7,199 nt of DNA from an uncultured Alcaligenaceae bacterium (GTDB lineage Bacteria; Pseudomonadota; Gammaproteobacteria; Burkholderiales; Burkholderiaceae_B), in NCBI GenBank assembly GCA_937897265.1, contig CALCPT010000099.1, forward strand, positions 1 through 7,199. Direction: 5' to 3'. This document shows, one piece after another, positions 1 through 7,045 of the stretch; position 1 is the stretch's first letter, and every line of letters begins with the position of its first letter. Below the pieces are notes generated by a model. The model searched no databases and was not told where the DNA came from. It saw only the letters and a program-made list of their open reading frames with translations. A program made the position numbers and the translations under genes.

Positions 1-2475
1 GGATATCGGCAACGTTTGGCAATTGTTAGGGCGTTTGCGAGCCGGCCAAACTTAGTGCTCTTCGATGATGCGAATGCTGAAGTCGACTTACTTGGTGATC
101 GCTTATTACTGGAGTTCTTACGTTCGATAAAAGGGCGTGTCACGGTCTTGATGGTGACGCAGCGCGAAGAGTTCCAAGTCTTGGCAGATCGTTTGATTGC
201 GTTAGAGCATGGTCAGGTCGTCGAGCTAACACTCGAAGATTGGCAGTCTCAGCAAGGTGGTGCGACGAACGTGAATGCCGCTGTTGCGAGTTCTAGCAGA
301 CGTTTCGACAGCTATTTTGATAAATTACAAGCCTCACTGGCTACGAGTGATAAAGGTTTGACGCACTGGCAGCGCATTGAGGCAACGGTGACTCAGCAGT
401 TTTTAAAAGGAGCAAATGATTTTTCAAATTGCTTCAGCCTCTTGCTCAAGCTCCTCAATGCCAGGCATTCAGCGCGCGAAATCGCCGAGGTGTTGCCCTA
501 TTACGAAGGCAACATGGATTTATCCGAGTTTTTAAATAGCTTGGCGCGCTTGGGCTTTAAAGCGACTACGGTGCCTTGCTCCCTAGCGGATATTCCAGAG
601 ACCGCGTTGCCTTGCTTGTTTGTACCTGCTGGTGGCTCAAGCTTTGTGGTGCTAGGCCGTGTTGGTGCGCAGGTACGTGTCACCACCTCGATCGATCAAG
701 AGCCGTATCTGCATTCGAATGCTTCACTGCTCGGGAATGCGTACTTTATTCATCCTGTTGATATTTCCGCCAATGAAAGGCAGCCTGTTCATGTGGTGTT
801 GAGGCGTTTTAGCGCACAATTTTTACAGTCTGGCGTGGCCGAATTATTTGCGGGCTTATTGTTGGTGACGAGTCCGCTGTTTTCGATGGCAATCTATAGC
901 GCGGTCATCCCCTCGGGCGCGACCGATACACTGTTGTACCTCGGTGTTGGTACTGCATTTGCGGTTGCACTGTCTTTTCTGTTTACACGTTACCGTATTG
1001 CGATTCTTAGTTTAGTGACTGGTCGCATTGATTTTCTTTTTGGGACAATGGTGACGGGTCAGTTATTAAAAATGCCCGTCGCGTATACAGAAGGTGCCTC
1101 AGTCGGAACCCAAACCGCGAGACTTCAAGGCTTTGAGTCGATACGCGATATGTTTGCTGGGCCGCTTGCGGCCACAATGCTCGATTTGCCAGTGACGCTC
1201 GTCTTTTTGATTGTGCTTGCATTGATCAACCCAATGGCATTATTAGTGTTTGTTGGGGTAATTGCCGCTTACGCCTTTTTGTACTTGATCTATGAACCAA
1301 TGGTGTCGAGGGAAAGCGAAAGTGTCGGAGTTGCAGTGAACGCCCGCAGTGAGTTTTTGACTGAGTCTGCTCATAAGATGCGATTAATCAAAGAGTGTGG
1401 CGTCGAGCAAATATGGTTTAAACGCTTTAAAGATATTTCAGCGCAGGCCAGTATGCTGATGTTTCAGGCCGAAAAAACTGCTGCACGTATTGGCGCGTTG
1501 TCTCACTTATTCATGATGCTTTCTGCGCTGATGATTATTGCTATTTCCGTACCTCTCGTGATTTCTGGGTCGATTGGCGCGGGGGCGTTAGTTGCCTCGA
1601 CGATGTTGATGTGGCGAATACTCACGCCGATTCAGATGTTCTTTTCAAATTTACGTCGCTTTAACAATATCAAAAATGCCGTGCGGCAAATCGACGGTTT
1701 GATGGGTATCCAAGGAGAGCGGTTCGACACCACCAATGCTGTTTCGCGGCTGATGGCGGGAAAAGTCGAGTTTTCAAAGGTCTCGTTTCGCTACGCTCAA
1801 AGTGCGGACCCGGCCTTAGTGGGTGTGGATTTTTCACTTCGACACGGTCAGTGCGTTGCACTCACTGGCCCCGACGGCGGCGGTAAATCAACTCTCTTCA
1901 AATTGCTGCTTGGCCTGTACCCGCCTCAAGGCGGTGCGATTTTGATTGATGGCATTGATATTCGACAGTTAACGCCCTTCGAGATTCGTCGCCGGATTGG
2001 CTATATGCCAGAAGATCGGTCGCATATGTTTCGCGCCACGATCGCACAAAATATGCGGCTTGTCAGACCCGAGGCGACTGATGACGATATTATGGCGGCG
2101 CTTGAGTTAGCTGGTGGCCTGGAGCAAGTTTTACGCTTGCCGAACAAGCTCGCGTACCGCAGTGGCGACAATAAACAAGATTTATCAATCAGTACGCGTA
2201 GAAAATTTGCCTTGGCGCGAGCCTATTTAGCTGGTGCATCCATTTTGTTGCTCGATGAGCCCACTTCTGGCCTTGATCCCGTGGCAGATCAAAAATTTGC
2301 TGAGTTTTTGACCGCTGTCAAAGGAAAAATCACTGTCATTTTTGTCAGTCATAAGCCTGCGCATATACGGTTGGCCGATACCTTGATGGTGTTTGAAAAT
2401 GGCTATTTGCGTGCGACGGGCGCGCCCAACGATTTACTTAAGCCACCCCCAGCGGGCAATGGGTCGAGGTCATGA
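1..2475 (+). CDS. Fused tandem type I secretion ABC transporter (NBD1 - C39-like domain - TMD - NBD2), 5' end missing
   Basis: Inner-membrane ATPase/permease of a type I secretion system. The frame is open from base 1 to TGA at 2473-2475 (824 codons). The only visible start, TTG at 16, lies inside an ABC signature helix (GYRQRLAIVRAF), so the gene begins upstream. Residues counted from base 1: NBD1 remnant 1-80, with Walker B LVLFDDA (Asp23 where Glu is usual) and Gln54 at the H-loop. A C39-like domain spans about 130-255; Ser214 precedes FVVL where the peptidase has its catalytic His, so it is probably non-proteolytic. The membrane domain (about 265-550, six predicted helices) resembles LapB/LssB/PrtD permeases (RIDFLF, MLDLPVTLVFL). 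NBD2 (about 585-815) has Walker A GPDGGGKST at 623, Glu671 at the Q-loop, degenerate signature LSIST at 728, Walker B ILLLDEP with Asp752/Glu753, and His784. Usual family members are about 700 residues with a single NBD; this is longer even truncated. It overlaps the adaptor gene by four bases. Family call is firm; substrate unknown. Confidence 0.9.
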   Translation, partial: GYRQRLAIVRAFASRPNLVLFDDANAEVDLLGDRLLLEFLRSIKGRVTVLMVTQREEFQVLADRLIALEHGQVVELTLEDWQSQQGGATNVNAAVASSSRRFDSYFDKLQASLATSDKGLTHWQRIEATVTQQFLKGANDFSNCFSLLLKLLNARHSAREIAEVLPYYEGNMDLSEFLNSLARLGFKATTVPCSLADIPETALPCLFVPAGGSSFVVLGRVGAQVRVTTSIDQEPYLHSNASLLGNAYFIHPVDISANERQPVHVVLRRFSAQFLQSGVAELFAGLLLVTSPLFSMAIYSAVIPSGATDTLLYLGVGTAFAVALSFLFTRYRIAILSLVTGRIDFLFGTMVTGQLLKMPVAYTEGASVGTQTARLQGFESIRDMFAGPLAATMLDLPVTLVFLIVLALINPMALLVFVGVIAAYAFLYLIYEPMVSRESESVGVAVNARSEFLTESAHKMRLIKECGVEQIWFKRFKDISAQASMLMFQAEKTAARIGALSHLFMMLSALMIIAISVPLVISGSIGAGALVASTMLMWRILTPIQMFFSNLRRFNNIKNAVRQIDGLMGIQGERFDTTNAVSRLMAGKVEFSKVSFRYAQSADPALVGVDFSLRHGQCVALTGPDGGGKSTLFKLLLGLYPPQGGAILIDGIDIRQLTPFEIRRRIGYMPEDRSHMFRATIAQNMRLVRPEATDDDIMAALELAGGLEQVLRLPNKLAYRSGDNKQDLSISTRRKFALARAYLAGASILLLDEPTSGLDPVADQKFAEFLTAVKGKITVIFVSHKPAHIRLADTLMVFENGYLRATGAPNDLLKPPPAGNGSRS
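2472..2475 (+). promoter_or_regulatory. ATGA stop/start overlap, likely translational coupling
   Basis: The adaptor ATG (2472-2474) overlaps the transporter TGA (2473-2475). The purine stretch GAGGT at 2466-2470 ends one base before the ATG, too close for ordinary Shine-Dalgarno spacing. No better site is visible; a GGG at 2461-2463 is better spaced but weak. Reinitiation by ribosomes finishing the upstream gene is the likely mode, which would tie adaptor output to transporter output. Confidence 0.7.
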
Positions 2476-3677
2476 ATATATTAGGTACCAAAAAATCCGA
2501 AGCAAGCATTCTGTCGCTTGGGCAAGCAACTGATCAGATCTTGTCAAAGTCGTTGTTGCTTGAAGAGGCAGCCCCGGCAAAATTGGTCCGCCACATCATA
2601 TGGCTTGTGGTGGCTGCAATCGTCGCGTTCGTTATTTGGGCCGGCTTCGCGCAATTGGATGTTGTGAGTACTGCCAAAGGTGTTGTGGTGCCGGTTCAGG
2701 CCGTCAAAGTCATCCAGCACTTTGATGGCGGACGTATCGCTAGTATTGATGTTTTAGATGGGCAGGTCGTTCAACAGGGTCAACTGTTGATGCGTTTAAA
2801 TCCAACTGAGGCAAGCTCAGAGTACAAAACACTCGAAGCGCGCTATTGGTCGCTCTGGGCAAGTGCGCAAAGACTGCGAGCTTTAATTAGTGATCAAACT
2901 CCTGACTTCACCAAGATTCCTTCAAGTTATTCAATTCTGATCAAAGAGCAATTGTTGACCTTGACCATGGCGCGAGAGCAACGCGATGTTCTTGAAGAGG
3001 ATATTCGAATCTATAAAGAGTTGCGCAAGATTCGCACAGATCTTGAAAAAGAGAAATTAGTCTCAAGAGTGCAGGTGCTTGAAGCCAATAAAAACCTGAA
3101 TCTCTCAGAGTCAGAGCTCTTACGGTTTGAGCGAAAAAATCTTGATGATTTGAACAGCATCGCCAGTGAGTTAGCGCAGGTTGAAAGCCAGATGCTTAAA
3201 CTGCTGGATAGACTCGAGCGAGTTGACATCGTTGCGCCGGTTGCCGGTACCGTGCAAGATTTAAAATTCCGCACTGTTGGTGGGGTGGTTCCGCCCGCAG
3301 CCACTGTGATGAATCTTGTGCCTTCAGACGGCAAGGTTCACGCTGAGGTACAGATTGCCGCCAATGATATTGGTTTCGTCAAAATCGGCCAGACGGCACG
3401 TTTGAAATTTGGTGCCTTCGATTTTATGCGTTATGGCACGATTCCCGGCAAAGTCACCATGATTTCTTCGTTTAGTACCATGGATGAAAGGCGAGCCCCT
3501 TACTTTAAAGTGCTGATTGATATTTCTAAAACGCATCTGGGGCAGCAGGTTGGTGTGATGACCGTTGAGCCAGGCATGACACTTGATGCAGATATCATTA
3601 CCGATCGGCAATCAGTGCTACGTTACCTCATGCGACCAATCTATTACGCTTTAACTCAAGGGATGCGCGAGCGCTAA
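2472..3677 (+). CDS. HlyD/LapC-family type I secretion periplasmic adaptor (membrane fusion protein)
   Basis: Joins the inner-membrane ABC transporter to a TolC-like outer-membrane channel. The 401-residue protein has a cytoplasmic N-terminus (1-40), one membrane helix (about 41-60) and a periplasmic remainder, the standard HlyD topology. The first half of a lipoyl-like domain is at about 70-110 (GGRIASIDVLDGQVVQQGQ). A charged, heptad-like helical region (about 115-250) should form the coiled-coil hairpin. The second lipoyl half follows (VDIVAPVAGTVQDLKF, 252-267), then a beta-barrel region (285-375). The C-terminus carries the family ending, VEPGMTLDADIITDRQSVLR (365-384), then YLMRP and a terminal RER; TDRQ replaces the commoner TG(E/R)R. 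At 401 residues it is somewhat shorter than many HlyD members (roughly 430-480), with a compact hairpin. It is the second gene of an operon with the transporter and has no visible promoter of its own. The first in-frame ATG is the only start that keeps the membrane anchor. Confidence 0.93.
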   Translation: MNILGTKKSEASILSLGQATDQILSKSLLLEEAAPAKLVRHIIWLVVAAIVAFVIWAGFAQLDVVSTAKGVVVPVQAVKVIQHFDGGRIASIDVLDGQVVQQGQLLMRLNPTEASSEYKTLEARYWSLWASAQRLRALISDQTPDFTKIPSSYSILIKEQLLTLTMAREQRDVLEEDIRIYKELRKIRTDLEKEKLVSRVQVLEANKNLNLSESELLRFERKNLDDLNSIASELAQVESQMLKLLDRLERVDIVAPVAGTVQDLKFRTVGGVVPPAATVMNLVPSDGKVHAEVQIAANDIGFVKIGQTARLKFGAFDFMRYGTIPGKVTMISSFSTMDERRAPYFKVLIDISKTHLGQQVGVMTVEPGMTLDADIITDRQSVLRYLMRPIYYALTQGMRER

Positions 3678-3759
3678 TCCGCAATGTCATGCCCTAGGTT
3701 TGCGCGCGAAGTGGCGTGAACTCTGTTGATTTAAGTTGATCACGCTTGGGTCGATCATC

Positions 3760-6700
3760 TTAGTTTAACGCGACGTCTGTCGCGTTCGTTGTGGCTAATA
3801 GCAGCTCGTTTAATTGTTGCTGCGTCATCGGGCGAGACAAGTGATAGCCTTGACCAAAGTCACAGCTCAGAAGCTGTAGCACCTCTAGCTGCATTTGTGT
3901 CTCGATTCCTTCTGCAATGGCTTGCATATTCATGCCATGTGCGAGTTCAATGATGGCGCGAACAACCGCCTGGCTCTTTGCGTTATGGTCAAGCGTAGAC
4001 ACAAAGTGCTGATCTATCTTGAGGTAATTAAATCGAGTATTTTGCAAGACTGCGAGCGATGAGTAGCCTACGCCAAAATCATCAATGCTGAATTTAAATC
4101 CCGCGGTTTTAAGCTGATCGATCCGTGTGCGCACAACGGCAGAGGGATGCAGCATCACGTGTTCAGTGATTTCTAAAGTGACTAGCGCGGGCGCGAGCTC
4201 GCGACCTTCAAGCTCTTGAACCCATAACTTAGTGTGGTCTTCGCGCGCACTCAGTTGACTCGGTGAAACATTGACCGTCACCGAAAAGCCAGGTTTGGTT
4301 TGATTAAATTGCTGACACGCTCGGGCAGCCTCGGTAAACACCCAATCACCGAGTGGGAAAATCAAACCTGAGGTCTCTGCATGTTCTAAAAAACTTGCCG
4401 GCATACGCAAGGCCTGCTCAGGAAAATTCCACCTCAACAAGGCTTCGCTCTTAATAATTTGTTGGTTGTGTAGCGCAAATATAGGTTGAAAATAGAGCTC
4501 AAACTCTTGTTTTTCAAGTGCCTGCCTGATCTCGGAAATGATTTGTTGCTTTTCGTTTGCTTGACGTTGAAACGCAGGATCAAAGAGCTTATGGCGCCCC
4601 TTTCCGTCTCGTTTCGCGGCATACATTGCCTGGTCGGCATGCATCAAAATTTCTCTGCTCGTTTGACCATCACGCGGATATTGAGCAACGCCAACGCTAA
4701 TCGAAATTTGATACACGGTATTCTTGATGTTGAACGGTTGTTCAAATTCTTTAAGCAGCAAGTCGACCCTGGTTTCGAGTTTTTTGTCAGAGATCAGATC
4801 GTTGTAAATCAACGTAAATTCGTCACCGCCTAGGCGCGCCGTCGTATCATTGGTGCGTTGCAGACGCTGCAGCCGATTGGCAACGGCAATGAGGACGTCA
4901 TCGCCAACGTCGTGTCCACGCGTGTCATTAATATCTTTAAAGTCGTCAAGGTCAATGAAGATGAGGCAAAATTTTGATTGATTTTTTGAAGCGCGATCAA
5001 TGGCCGCTTCAAGGCGATTGGTCAGCAGCCTTCGGTTTGCTAACCCCGTGAGCGGATCGTATTGCGCTTGTCGTTGTGTTTGCGCGCGAGCCTTTTTTGC
5101 ATCGTTTGAATGTGAAAAAAGCCAAACGCGCTGGGCAGCTTCAGAGTTTTCGCTTGGGGTTGTGTAGATGGACAGGTGGCGTACGGCAGGCGTTTGACTG
5201 TGTTTAGGGTGAATTTGGATTTCGCCCTCGAAATGATCGTGATGATTCAGTTGCTCCCAGATGTTCTTAAACGAGTCGCTCTCAGAACGCAACGAGACGA
5301 AAGAGGTGATTCCATGCCCAAGCAACTCTTGTTCGGTCAAGCCAATCTCAGCGAGAAAGGCAGGATTCACGGCAATAATCTTATTGTCTTGATCGGTGAT
5401 GGCGACCATTGCTCCAATCGCCTGATACAAGCTGGCTGCGATTTTTAAACTATTTTGTTGGTGATGAATTTGGGTCAAATCCTGACCGAGCGAGAAAGTG
5501 CGACCTTTCGTACTAAAAGAATTCCAACTAATTAATTTTTTTGAACCATCGCGGCAGGTGACCCAGGATTCTATTGTTGAGGGAGCGTAAGGGTTGGTAG
5601 AAAAAAAATTCGCTCGTTCTTCAACCATACTATTGCGATACGCTTCGTCTGGGTACGCTAGGCGCCACCAAGTGCTCAGGTCGGGCAGTTCTGCGCTGGT
5701 GTAACCCGTTTGGTGAGTAAAGCTTAAATTGACAAAGTCCATCCGAGTGTCAGCCGCTAAGCGTTCTGGCTCGGCTTCCTGAGTCATCACGGCAATTGGG
5801 ATTGGGATTGCGTCAATCACCTGCCGAAAGACCGCTTCGGTGGTGGTGTACCGCTCTTTTTGCTTTTTGAGCAATTCAATGACGATGATTGTGACTAAGC
5901 CGGTAACGGCGTGGCAGGCCAGAAAAATGCGCAATTGAAAAAAATCAATTTTGCCTGATTCATAAAACCCGCCGGTCGTTGAGAATGAAGCCCACATCGC
6001 AAAAATGTAGATGAGGGCTGTCGAGAGCGTGACGCCGTGCGCGCCTAGATACAAGCCCACAAAAGGCGTGAGAACAAAGATAAAGTAGCCTCGTGAAAAA
6101 AGATGACTTGCCTCGGCCTGGGGTGCGAAAAACATCATGAACGCAACGATGCTCCAGATCGTCATAAAAAAAAGTAGTTTTAAACCGTTGTCTTTTGTGA
6201 CCCAATGCTTTGGTAGCACGCTCCAGATAATGAGTAAGGGAAAAACTAGAAAACAGCGCAGTGTTGCCCGCTCGAAGACGAACAGCCACCTTTGTAGTGT
6301 GATGCTTGAGGCGTCATCGCCTGAGGTGAGTTTGCCTATCAACAATATTAAAGTGGCACCGATTCCAACCGCGACTGAACACAGTGCGATTCTTAGAATG
6401 TCAGATAACGTTTCGATCGCGAGAGGTCGTTTGTAAAAAGACCGATCAAGAGAAACAACGATGAAGGTAATCAGTGTAAGTGCGGCTGAGTAAGTGGCCG
6501 CGACAATCCATGGCGTGGCAAAGGCTGCGAGGCCAAAAAAACTTGTGACTAACAACACCGGCCAGTATTGCGGCCCTGCAAAAAAAAGAATGGCGCTCCA
6601 AAGCGCGATCGGCATTGCATAGATATCAACATGATAGACATTGACTTTGCCTGAGTAAAAAGAGCCCAACTGAAGTGCGAGCGCGAATAGCGCGAAGAAA

Positions 6701-6771
6701 ATGGCTTTCGCCAAACCGAGCTTTGTCATGTTGTGACGAGGCGCTACAAACGGGATTAAACGTGTGGTCAT
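3760..6771 (-). CDS. MASE1-like membrane sensor, PAS-PAS, GGDEF-EAL cyclic di-GMP enzyme
   Basis: A 1003-residue inner-membrane protein with both a diguanylate cyclase and a c-di-GMP phosphodiesterase domain. Residues 20-300 are strongly hydrophobic (about 8-10 helices) and resemble a divergent MASE1 sensor; this name is tentative. PAS1 covers about 312-432 (FRQVIDAIPIPIAVMTQ) and PAS2 about 440-555 (VAITDQDNKIIAVNPAFLAE). GGDEF starts near YDPLTGLANRR (571). It keeps IDLDDFKDIND (606-616), the product-inhibition I-site RTND (639-642) and an intact GGDEF (648-652). The EAL domain (about 740-990) keeps EALLRW (776), NVSPSQLS, ITEHVM, DDFGVGYSS (897-905; Val for the usual Thr/Ala), LKID, AEGIE (Glu954, Glu957) and GQGY. 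Both domains therefore look potentially active, unlike LapD-type receptors with degenerate motifs. It ends convergently, 82 bases from the adaptor gene, so it is not in that operon. No good ribosome site precedes ATG 6769-6771; Met15 (6727-6729) is an alternative and is no better supported. What PAS or the membrane domain senses cannot be read from the sequence. Confidence 0.95.
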   Translation of the reverse strand: MTTRLIPFVAPRHNMTKLGLAKAIFFALFALALQLGSFYSGKVNVYHVDIYAMPIALWSAILFFAGPQYWPVLLVTSFFGLAAFATPWIVAATYSAALTLITFIVVSLDRSFYKRPLAIETLSDILRIALCSVAVGIGATLILLIGKLTSGDDASSITLQRWLFVFERATLRCFLVFPLLIIWSVLPKHWVTKDNGLKLLFFMTIWSIVAFMMFFAPQAEASHLFSRGYFIFVLTPFVGLYLGAHGVTLSTALIYIFAMWASFSTTGGFYESGKIDFFQLRIFLACHAVTGLVTIIVIELLKKQKERYTTTEAVFRQVIDAIPIPIAVMTQEAEPERLAADTRMDFVNLSFTHQTGYTSAELPDLSTWWRLAYPDEAYRNSMVEERANFFSTNPYAPSTIESWVTCRDGSKKLISWNSFSTKGRTFSLGQDLTQIHHQQNSLKIAASLYQAIGAMVAITDQDNKIIAVNPAFLAEIGLTEQELLGHGITSFVSLRSESDSFKNIWEQLNHHDHFEGEIQIHPKHSQTPAVRHLSIYTTPSENSEAAQRVWLFSHSNDAKKARAQTQRQAQYDPLTGLANRRLLTNRLEAAIDRASKNQSKFCLIFIDLDDFKDINDTRGHDVGDDVLIAVANRLQRLQRTNDTTARLGGDEFTLIYNDLISDKKLETRVDLLLKEFEQPFNIKNTVYQISISVGVAQYPRDGQTSREILMHADQAMYAAKRDGKGRHKLFDPAFQRQANEKQQIISEIRQALEKQEFELYFQPIFALHNQQIIKSEALLRWNFPEQALRMPASFLEHAETSGLIFPLGDWVFTEAARACQQFNQTKPGFSVTVNVSPSQLSAREDHTKLWVQELEGRELAPALVTLEITEHVMLHPSAVVRTRIDQLKTAGFKFSIDDFGVGYSSLAVLQNTRFNYLKIDQHFVSTLDHNAKSQAVVRAIIELAHGMNMQAIAEGIETQMQLEVLQLLSCDFGQGYHLSRPMTQQQLNELLLATTNATDVALN

Positions 6772-7045
6772 GAGTGAGTGTTATTGACGAATGTTCTTAT
6801 TATGACCGTGGTGGCAGTTGTCCCGATTGATCTGTAGAGTCACCTTGCTGTGCACGTAGCTGTTGTTCGTCATGAGTGTGACAACGAGCCAAGCAGTATT
6901 GCGAATGAAGAGACAAGGCCACAAGAAAAATGAACGACACGAAACGTTGAAATGTACTGCAAGATACGCTAATTGGTGCAATAATCGCACAAGTGCTCAG
7001 TTTGCAATGACGCAGTTTGTGCAAATTCAACCCAAATAATGCAAC
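6772..7045. other. Divergent intergenic region, probable two-way promoter region
   Basis: This 274-base stretch separates the start of the GGDEF-EAL gene (minus) from the start of the right-edge gene (plus), so promoters for both should lie here. Weak candidates only: for the minus gene, CATAAT read on the minus strand (6799-6804) without a convincing -35; for the plus gene, AATAAT at 6980-6985 with a poor -35 (CTGCAA, 6957-6962). An imperfect inverted repeat lies at 6859-6889 (GCTGTTGT against ACAACGAGC, with a bulge). No RNA gene was recognised. Minus-strand reading frames cross the region, but they have no convincing start or ribosome site and a cysteine- and histidine-rich composition. 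Confidence 0.5.
6958..7044 (+). repeat. Five TGCAA pentamers upstream of the right-edge gene
   Basis: TGCAA occurs on the plus strand at 6958, 6977, 7003, 7020 and 7040, with start-to-start steps of 19, 26, 17 and 20 bases. The first three are followed after 3-4 bases by CGC (gataCGC, taatCGC, tgaCGC). Two copies also form an exact inverted pair, TTTGCA (7001-7006) and TGCAAA (7020-7025). By base composition, about 0.1 copy would be expected in this length. The cluster could be regulator-binding half-sites, but no known operator consensus is recognised. Confidence 0.45.

Noticed and set aside
16..18. TTG at 16 as the true start of the ABC protein
   Set aside because: It falls in the middle of an ABC signature helix and the frame is open to base 1, so the gene clearly begins upstream.
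3011..3611. Minus-strand frames of 107 and 95 codons opposite the adaptor gene
   Set aside because: They lie wholly antisense to a well-supported HlyD-family gene, have no ribosome sites and show low-complexity Ser/Arg composition typical of shadow frames.
3714..3745. GCGTGA (3714-3719) and TCACGC (3740-3745) as a terminator hairpin between the convergent genes
   Set aside because: The stem is only six pairs, the loop is 20 bases, and no T-run follows on either strand. A smaller TGATC/GATCA pair at 3737-3757 is equally weak.
4486..5448. Plus-strand frames of 115 and 90 codons opposite the GGDEF-EAL gene
   Set aside because: They are antisense to conserved GGDEF, PAS and EAL coding sequence, with no start signals or recognisable domains.
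3760..6771. Assignment as a LapD orthologue
   Set aside because: LapD has a periplasmic sensor flanked by two helices, a HAMP domain and degenerate GGDEF/EAL motifs. This protein has many membrane helices, two PAS domains and consensus motifs.
6859..6889. Inverted repeat GCTGTTGT / ACAACGAGC as a defined operator
   Set aside because: The arms are imperfect with a bulge and a 14-base loop, and the stretch matches no operator consensus I recognise; it is noted only in the intergenic entry.
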